Shown one piece after another: positions 56,482-64,000 of a DNA stretch of 64,000 nucleotides. Origin of the DNA: Nyssa sinensis. Lineage: Eukaryota; Streptophyta; Magnoliopsida; Cornales; Nyssaceae. The stretch covers positions 60,021,382-60,085,381 of the forward strand of contig CM018032.1 in assembly GCA_008638375.1 (NCBI GenBank), given 5' to 3'. Made by a program: the position numbers and the translations under genes. Each line of letters begins with the position of its first letter. Within the stretch, counting starts at the first letter, position 1. The notes beneath the pieces were generated by a model, which saw nothing but the letters and a program-made list of their open reading frames with translations, made no database searches and was not told where the DNA came from.

Positions 56482-58734
56482 GAATTCTATTAAAAAAACA
56501 CGTTAACATTTGATGTGCCAAACCTATCCAAAAATATTTTCCACCAACCAGGAAGCATTTGCTTTCTACTTTATGGGTCCCACTAAGACCAATGGCATGT
56601 CTTGTAAAAGCATTTTATTCAGGCCTCCTCATTGTATGAAACTTGCAGAAGTATGGAATTACACAGAGTTAGAATTTTTTTGAGCATGCTAAATATTATT
56701 TTTATCTATATTAATTTTATAATTTGAAATGTTATGATACAAAAATGTTAAATTTTGATAATTTTATTTCAATATTAAAATGTTATTTTTTAATGTAATA
56801 ATAATGATTTTATTTTATAAAATAACATGAACTCCACTTTTATTTGAGATTTACTTGTTGATAAAGTGACGTAAATTATTTATTTATTTTATAAATGCAA
56901 ATTGTATTTTATAAATGTTATTAGATATTTTTAATGTCAAATATGATATTCAAAATAATATTATTATTTTTTAATAAATTTAAATTTTAAAATTCACTGG
57001 TCGAATAATACATGTATTGAAATGACTCTCAAAAAAGACTACAAGGCATATATTGTGTGCCGAAATTAATTTTGTCTCGAGACCACTTGTACGGAGTCAA
57101 ACATAGACTTATTTATTACTTATAAGGGTTGCTGTATGTATATTACGTTTGCACATCACTGCAAGTTCCTAGCTAATAAATGATGCTATGCGATCATATA
57201 AGAAAATTAGTATAAAAAAAAATGTTTACTTTAAAGTCCAAAACCAAGTCTTCAATCTCACCTTTTATCAGCATTAGATTTTTTCTTTGTAATTGACATT
57301 TTGTCATATATATATATATATATATGATGTCTCATTAAAAAAAAATTATATTATATTTTACAGAATATCATTAAAAATTATACGTTATAATATCTTATTC
57401 AAAAATTCTCTTCATCACTATACACCACAATGAGTAATTTACCGAATGCAGAGAATCATCAATGCATTGACAAAGATGGTATAAAACAGTTGTGCAGAAT
57501 ATCATACTATGCTACAGAGTAAAACAGTAAGTCATTGATTAGTTTCCCTAATGCAGAGATTTTTTTTCTTCTTTCCTTTGGTTGCCCTTTCAAGCTCTTT
57601 TATTGGTATAATCGCTCTGTTTTTTTAAGGATACAGTTACTATCTTTTTAGTATTATATTTTACAGAATATCATTAAAAATTGCATGTTATAACGTCTTA
57701 TTCAATAATTCTCCCCATTACCATACACCACAATGAGAAATTTACCCAACGGAAAGAATCATCAATGCATTGACAAAGATGGTATAAAACGGTTGTATAG
57801 AGTATCATACTATGCTACAGAGTAGAACGGTAGGTCATTGATTAGTTTTCCTGTGCAAGAATTTTTTTTTCCTTTCTTTTAATTAGTTGCCTTTTCAGGC
57901 TCTTTTATTGGTACAACTGCTCTATTTTTCTAAAGATACACGGACACGTGAAGGTACAACTCGAGACATTGTGATCTTAGTACAAATCTCTCAGATTTCT
58001 TAGGATATTGCACCGAGGAGATTTGAACTTTAAGATATATAGTTATATTTGATTTATTTGTAGGTCGTATTTGTTACATTCCAATCAACAGATCATTTCT
58101 CCACATTCATTACAACAGGAAAGAAAACGATCAATGGATAATATATTTTTCAACTAGTTGGGTCTGCTATTTGAAACATTTTTGTTACTCAGATCTACCT
58201 AACCTCATTCCTCATTAGTTCATCGTATCCTTTCTCACTGCCTCAACTGACATTCATTTTGCCTCCTAGTTGATATTGTATAGCAAGGATAACACAATCA
58301 GTAAGTCATGACAGGGGCACTCATCAAAAAGATAAGATGCAATAAAAAATGAAATAAAATAAGCCACAAAATTAAAAATATAAAATCATCGTATTAAAGA
58401 TACAATTAAAAATAAAAATATAAATCGAGATACATGAGATTTTCGTTTCTCTGAGAGATGGAGAGGGGGTGTGGGTTTACTCTTGATGGAAATATGCAGT
58501 TGAGGAGCAAAATGTCCGTGGGAGATAAAGACAGAAAAAGAATGACTAAAACAACAATAAATAAAGCAATGCAAGTTGTCAAGCTGCAAAGGTGTGCTGG
58601 CGGTGGTTGAAACAGAAAGGGAGCAATGGGTTTTGATAATTTGTTACAACTTAGTTGATCCAGACATGAATTGAATAGGAGGAAGAAGTAGTTGAATTAA
58701 GGGAGGAGAAAGGGAAGGTGTCTTTATCAAATAC

Positions 58735-58990
58735 TACATGTCTGAAAATGTATAGTCTATTGGTGGAGGGTTGGAGATAGAGGTGACCTTTGTGGTTAAA
58801 AGTATAGCCAAGAAAGACACTGGGAGGTTCTGTGCTGCAGTTTGTGCCGGTTATATAGGGCCTGAGGTAAGGGCAGCAGACACAGCCAAAGGCTTTAAAA
58901 TTGGTATAGTTAAGTATTTTATGGAAGGGCTTTTGATAAGGGATTTGGTTGTTGATACTTTTGGAGGGAAGTCTGCTGATAAGTAAAGGC
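58735..58990 (+). pseudogene. Coding-like fragment, unidentified (better copy)
   Basis: The open frame from 58771 reads MEIEVTFVVKSIAKKDTGRF, CAAVCAGYIGPEVRAADTAK and further to GGKSADK-stop at 58986, with codon usage that looks protein-coding. It resembles the C-terminal end of some protein; I do not recognise it. Upstream, in another frame, VVELREEKGKVSLSNTTCLK also looks coding-like, which suggests a broken gene with at least one frameshift. Confidence 0.3.
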
Positions 58991-60534
58991 TACTGACCTG
59001 TAGTATAGAGGTATTTTTTTTTTGGCAAAATAGTTTGACTCGCGATATCATTTTCATCCGATTCTTGATCAAAATGATTCAAAAGTTGGGCAAATAATAG
59101 ATATAGATGTATGTATTTTCAAGCAGGGGTAAGCAGCAAAATAAACTCCAAAATTGATAATTACCTCTTCCGAAAGTCATTTTCCAACCACCTAATTAAG
59201 CTACGAGCTCTAACAAGAACAGCTCGTGATCAGGGCAATGCTTGCAGGCTGTATAAAGGAGGAGCCTGTTGCCCGCAAGTTTGCAACACACCATTACTAA
59301 TGTCGATAATCCACTATTCACATTGTTTGCCGATCTCTTTATTGTCTAGGGAGAAAAGATGGATAATTTAGATACAAGGTTGTCATTTTATTACTATTGA
59401 CCTGCACTTGTACAATTTAAAAGTCAGGAACTTTTGGAATTCAAATGTTTACCCACTTATCTTACCTTGTAGATAAATTATATTTTAAGGAATTTTTCAT
59501 TAAATAACTCTAATTTTTTAAAAATATATTAAAATTATGTTTACAAAAGTAAATTTTAAACTCTCTAACTTAACAATTTAATTTAACAATACTTACAAGA
59601 AAGAAAAAAAAAAAACTATATCCGATAGTGATGTGGAGTTATCACTTGGGCGGCATTTTAACTATTTTTTTGAATGTATGAAGTTATTGAGAAAAGGATT
59701 CTGGTGTTCTTTTTTTTCGGATAGGAATTAAACCATTCTGTTCAAAGTACAACTTGTAAAATCATAAAGAGCAATAACAAGAAGATTATCAAGATAATTC
59801 TCAAACCACACTATATTACTTTTGCATTCATGCATGTTATTTACTAATCAGTCAGTTGCTAAATTATGATAATGGGTTCCATACCTATGTAAGTATATGT
59901 GCACCAATATCTACACAAAAACATGTCATGAATCACTATTCTTAGAACATGAATTGGTGTAAATCCTCGATATTTGGTGTAACAGTGTGAAACAATTGAA
60001 TTGTAGGTCTATTAACCACCACATTCAAAAGAGGTTTATTGAAACACCCATTTGGACCCTAAGTTTTAGGTAAATCACATGAATATATCCGGTGGTTTAT
60101 CAGATCTTTACTTTAGCTTCCTCTATTTTAAACATGAACAAATACATTTTCTATGGTTTTGAAATTGAAATGCATCTCTTTTTGAAATTTAGATGTGTTT
60201 GTTCAATTTTCAAAATCTCAAAAGCGTGTTTATTCACTTTTAAAATATAGGAGAATAAGTGAAAATCGGGTAAAACACACAAAATTTCTATGTAATTTAC
60301 CATAAATTTTACTATATTGTCCCCTTACTATATATAAATTTATGTCAGACTTCACAGTCAATTTTTATGAATCAATTATTTGGAGGCATTTCTCTATAAT
60401 GTAAATCAATTCCAAAGACTTTAAAAGTTTATAGCCAAATTTGTAAATAATTTATTTTTACAGATTTTAGTAAGCTTTATTGTAGCCTGTTATAAATAGA
60501 CGCCATGAAATCAAATTTTATTTTAAGAAAAGGG

Positions 60535-60536
<2 letters not shown>

Positions 60537-60573
<37 letters not shown>
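60537..60573. repeat. (TA)n microsatellite
   Basis: Longer than its counterpart at 16018-16029. Confidence 0.9.
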
Positions 60574-60575
<2 letters not shown>

Positions 60576-63266
60576 CGGTACATTCCAGTGAAGACATTTT
60601 AGGACCCTCAGTCAGGCATTCAATTTTCTCAAAGTCTCCATAAATATGGAGTACATCCACATTTGAAGGCAGGACTAGAAACTCACTCTCTTAGTGCCTC
60701 CTTTCTCCATTATCTTCCCCACCAATCCATTTCTAAAAATGTATTTTTTAGCTTTATTTTATATCTTTGTTTCAGTTTTATATTTATGTTATTGCATCAA
60801 CTCTTAGTATTCAGTAAATAAATTGTAAGATTTTATTTATAATTGATACTATTAATTCTTATATATATATATATATATATATATTCAATGGGAAGTTATT
60901 CCACGATGCTTGTGATAGCTTCTATAATCTTAACAATATAGTGACTCTCATAAAATATTAAAATTATAGAGTTCATTAAACTATGTTCACAGACCCATAC
61001 CCATTACTGCTTCAACTGCACCCTCATTTAAATGAGGATAGTATGATTAGATAAAATAATTACCCATTTATGATTTCATGAGATCAGAAAAAGTTGTAGA
61101 ATATAATTAAAAGAGAAGAAGCTACATAAAGCTCAGTCATTGAGAAAATTGGGTCCAAACAAACTATAATTTATTCCTTCAAGGAATCAATCGCATGAAC
61201 CAGAAGAAGATGAGCAAAATCAGATACTATCAAAAATGTGAGAGAGGAAAGGACTCGTACATTTGAAGCATTTAGTAATTACCAGCCATGTGCCGCTTTG
61301 AGTGCTGTGATATAAAGCTAATATTACTACCTACCTGTTTTATACCATATTTGTCAATCCATTGATGATTATCTGCATCCCAGTAATCGTAATGATGTAT
61401 GGCTTCTTTCACTTATAGTCTACAGAAACGATTTGGTGATAAATAAGCGAAAAGAGAGTTTTATAAGGTTTGATGATTCCAATTTCTTTGTGAGGTATCC
61501 AACGGCTGAGATCTTCTGGTAAAGTCACTGCAAAATAACAACTAAAAAATCACAGGAGAAAGCATGATGAAGAAGTCTCTGATGCTAAAAATCAATAGTT
61601 GGGAGAGGAATAATAATTTTGTATTTTATGTGTAAAATTGTAAGTGTACTTTTTATCCGTCTTTCTTATAGGCAATTAGTTTTCATATTACTAAGATCCT
61701 CCCTGTAAATATAGAAATTCATGTCAATCTCACCATTAACTATTTTTTTTTATAGCACTATATTTTTGTCCTCGATATCCTAAGAAATCTGAGAGATTTG
61801 ACCTGATGTTCAGAGTGATTGTGTTAAGTTTAAAGTTTAAATCTTCTAAGTACATGCCTTCAAGGCTCATATTTCTAGTTGTACCTTTACGTGTCATGAT
61901 TTACATTGGACGACAAATTGTGAGTACACAAGATAATATGATGTTTTTAAAAAAAATAACTAATGTGAATTCTCATCAATGAATAATTCTTTCTCATTCA
62001 TTTGAGTAGAGATTTGAACCTAAAAACGTAGAAAGTGATCAGAGAAATTATTTTACAAGGATGATAGTGGGCCCCCTAAAAAGATAGTAGTTGTATCCTT
62101 AGAAAAACAGAGCAGATGTACCAATAAAAGAGCCTAAAAGGGCAACCAAAAGAAGGAAAAAAAATCCCTACACAGGAAAACTAATCAATGATCTGTCGTT
62201 TTACTCTGCAGCATAGTATGATACTCTACACAATCGTTTTATACCATCTTTGTCAATGCATTGACGATTCTTTGCATTGGGTAAATTTCTCATTGTGGTG
62301 TATGGTGATGGGGGAGAATTCTTGAATAAGACATTGTAACATGCAATTTTTAATGATATTCTGTAAAATATAATATAATATGATTTTTTTTAACAAGACA
62401 TCACATATATATAAATGACAAAATGTCAATTACAAAGAAAAAATCTAATGCTGATAAAGGGCGAGATTGAAGACTTGGTTTGGACTTTAAAGTAAACATT
62501 TTTTTTATACTAATTTTCTTATATGATCGCATATATAGTATCATTTATTAGCTGGGAACTTGCAGTGATGTGCAAACGTAATATACATACAGCAACCCTT
62601 ATAAGTAATAAATAAGTCTATGTTTGACTCCGTACAAGTGGTCCCGTGACAAAATTAGTTTCTGCACGTACACAATATGTGCCCTGTAGTCTTGTTTGAG
62701 AGGCCCTTCAATAAATGTATTATTTGATGAGTCAATTTTAAAATTTGATATGATATATTATTTTAATTTGTCAAAAATTAGTAATGTATCTTTTAAAAAA
62801 TAGTAATATTATTTTCAATATCACATTTAATATTAAAAGTATCTAATGAAATTCTATGATATTTATAAAATATAATTTGCATATGCAAAAAAAATGTGTA
62901 ATTAATATCATTTTATCAAGTAAATCTCAAATAGAAGTGAGGTCCATGTTACTTTATTAAGAAAAAATAATTATTATACTAAAAAATGATATTTTAATAT
63001 TAAAATAAGATTATATTTATGTATTATAGCATTTTAAATTACAAAATTGATATAAATAAAATAATATTTAGCATGCTCTAAAAAAAATCCCACTCCGATA
63101 ATTCCATACTTTTGCAAGGTTCATACAATGAGGAGGCATGAATAAAATGTTTTTACAAGACATGCCATTGGTCTTAGAGGGACCCATAAAGTAGAAAGAA
63201 AGTGCTGCCTGGTTGGAAAATATTTTTGGATAGGTTTTGCACATCAAATGTTAATGTATTTTTAGA

Positions 63267-63270
<4 letters not shown>

Positions 63271-63306
<36 letters not shown>
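63271..63306. repeat. (TA)n microsatellite upstream of RNase 5
   Basis: Same position relative to the gene as the runs at 6349-6366 and 18884-18907. It is the left border of the RNase block in all three copies. Confidence 0.95.
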
Positions 63307-63310
<4 letters not shown>

Positions 63311-63532
63311 TGTTCCACTAGAATGATAGGTCATATCACAAAGAAAACATAATACCATGGTGAGTAACCCGCCCGCAACCCATTGGTGAGTAGTCAATTT
63401 TCCCCCCACAATACTGTCTCATCTAACACAAATGCATGAACCATTGCACTTTCATTGAACCAATAGTGATGCCATCATGTTGGCCTTGATTAATTAGATT
63501 GGAATTTAGATATAAAGCACAATTAGCACTAT

Positions 63533-63540
63533 TATAAATA
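63533..63540 (+). promoter_or_regulatory. TATA box of RNase 5
   Basis: TATAAATA, 61 bp upstream of the ATG, as in RNases 1 and 2. Confidence 0.7.
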
Positions 63541-63601
63541 AGAGTATCATCCCAACAATTCTTCACACTCTCCCAACAACTTCTTCCACACTCGTCTCCC
63601 A

Positions 63602-64000
63602 ATGAAGATCGATCTTCTCCATCTCCTTTTTCCCTTTTTGCTTATTTTCTCAAGTGCTGCTTATGACCACATCCAACTAGTGCAGACTTGGCCCGTCACC
63701 TTTTGTGCTAGTCGTGCAGATTGTGTTCCAGTGCTCCCCAGAAACTTCACATTGCACGGCCTGTGGCCGGCAAATAGCAAAGGAGTGACGATAAGACATT
63801 GCCATAGCAATACTTCAGGTCTCAGTTCGACTGTAAGTCTTTCAACTCTTTCTTTGTTGCATGAAAATCCTTTTGGCATTCTAATCTCGATCTTATGTCT
63901 TCATATGCACAGTTTAGGAGACTGCAAGCTGATCTGGTCACGGCTTGGCCTTCTATTGTTTTAAATAGGAAAAATGAAGACTTTTGGAAGCATGAATGGT
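63602..64000 (+). CDS. RNase 5: S-RNase-like T2 ribonuclease, cut by window end
   Basis: Exon 1 is 63602-63832 (77 codons): signal peptide MKIDLLHLLFPFLLIFSSA, IQLVQTWPVTFC and an intact catalytic motif LHGLWPA (unlike RNase 2). The intron is 63833-63912 (80 bp, GTAAGT...GCACAG). Exon 2 from 63913 reads FRRLQADLVTAWPSI, then FWKHEW up to the edge, so the second catalytic motif is starting as expected. No lesion is visible in the part present. The rest of the gene, including the position where RNase 1 is frameshifted, lies outside the window. Of all copies this is the best candidate for an active enzyme. Confidence 0.82.

Larger units (their letters stand above)
44100..58020. repeat. Right arm of giant inverted repeat
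   Basis: Reverse complement of 17240-32290. Private features of this arm are the PNPase pseudogene (44712-45290), a 308-bp tandem duplication (50907-51522), a segment at 54240-54830 not found in the left arm, the hAT-like element (55568-56303), and the absence of the RNase 2 block at 56448-56476. Confidence 0.9.
58385..64000. repeat. Duplicated block D, second copy
   Basis: Same orientation as 13030-19600. Between 58020 and 58385 lies a short stretch that matches neither arm. 59400-63500 contains no gene. The LINE RNase H remnant is reduced and the 190-bp tandem repeat is single (about 62130-62320). Confidence 0.85.

Noticed and set aside
1..64000. CRISPR, operons, tRNA or rRNA genes
   Set aside because: None seen; periodic repeats present are diverged plant tandem repeats without spacer structure, and no cloverleaf or rRNA motif was recognised by eye.

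Overview
This is plant nuclear DNA, very probably from a eudicot. It is AT-rich and intron-containing, full of (TA)n microsatellites, MITE-like elements and LTR elements. Its recognisable genes are two families: secreted T2 ribonucleases of the S-RNase kind (one ~76-80 bp intron in the variable region, eight cysteines, signal peptide) and single-exon F-box proteins with a C-terminal F-box-associated domain. Their repeated co-occurrence is what an RNase-based gametophytic self-incompatibility (S) locus, or a duplicated derivative of one, would look like. Species and S-locus status cannot be proved from the sequence alone.

Layout. 1-5.0 kb: repeat block A with no gene, ending in a small TRIM-type LTR element. 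6.2-8.1 kb: RNase 1 (one frameshift), with antisense RNase scraps just upstream. 8.4-9.7 kb: partial copy of block A. 11.0-12.3 kb: an inverted repeat whose arms each carry a dead RNase exon 1, followed by a GC-rich stretch. 13-20 kb: block D, with a decayed LINE RNase H fragment and RNase 2 (open frame, but Gly to Asp in the first catalytic motif). 20.5-32.3 kb: left palindrome arm with F-box 1 (+) and RNase 3 (-, frameshifted). 33.6-36 kb: tandem duplicate holding truncated RNase 4. 36.4-37.0 kb: an intact single-exon four-helix membrane protein. 37.1-44.2 kb: second copy of block A, interrupted by a TRIM with a rearranged Copia element nested inside it. 44.1-58.0 kb: right palindrome arm, inverted relative to 17.2-32.3 kb, with RNase 6 (+, broken), F-box 2 (-, intact), a PNPase pseudogene insertion and a hAT-like insertion. 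58.4-64.0 kb: direct repeat of block D ending in RNase 5 (open so far, cut by the window edge).

If this is an S-locus, the RNases would be the secreted pistil cytotoxic determinants and the F-box proteins would be pollen SCF substrate receptors that target non-self RNases for ubiquitination. Here both F-box frames are intact, whereas at least four of six RNase copies carry disabling lesions, each different. This suggests either a degenerating or paralogous cluster or uncorrected assembly errors. The arms differ by clean insertions and deletions (RNase 2 block, PNPase pseudogene, hAT, MITE, promoter insertion), which allows relative dating.
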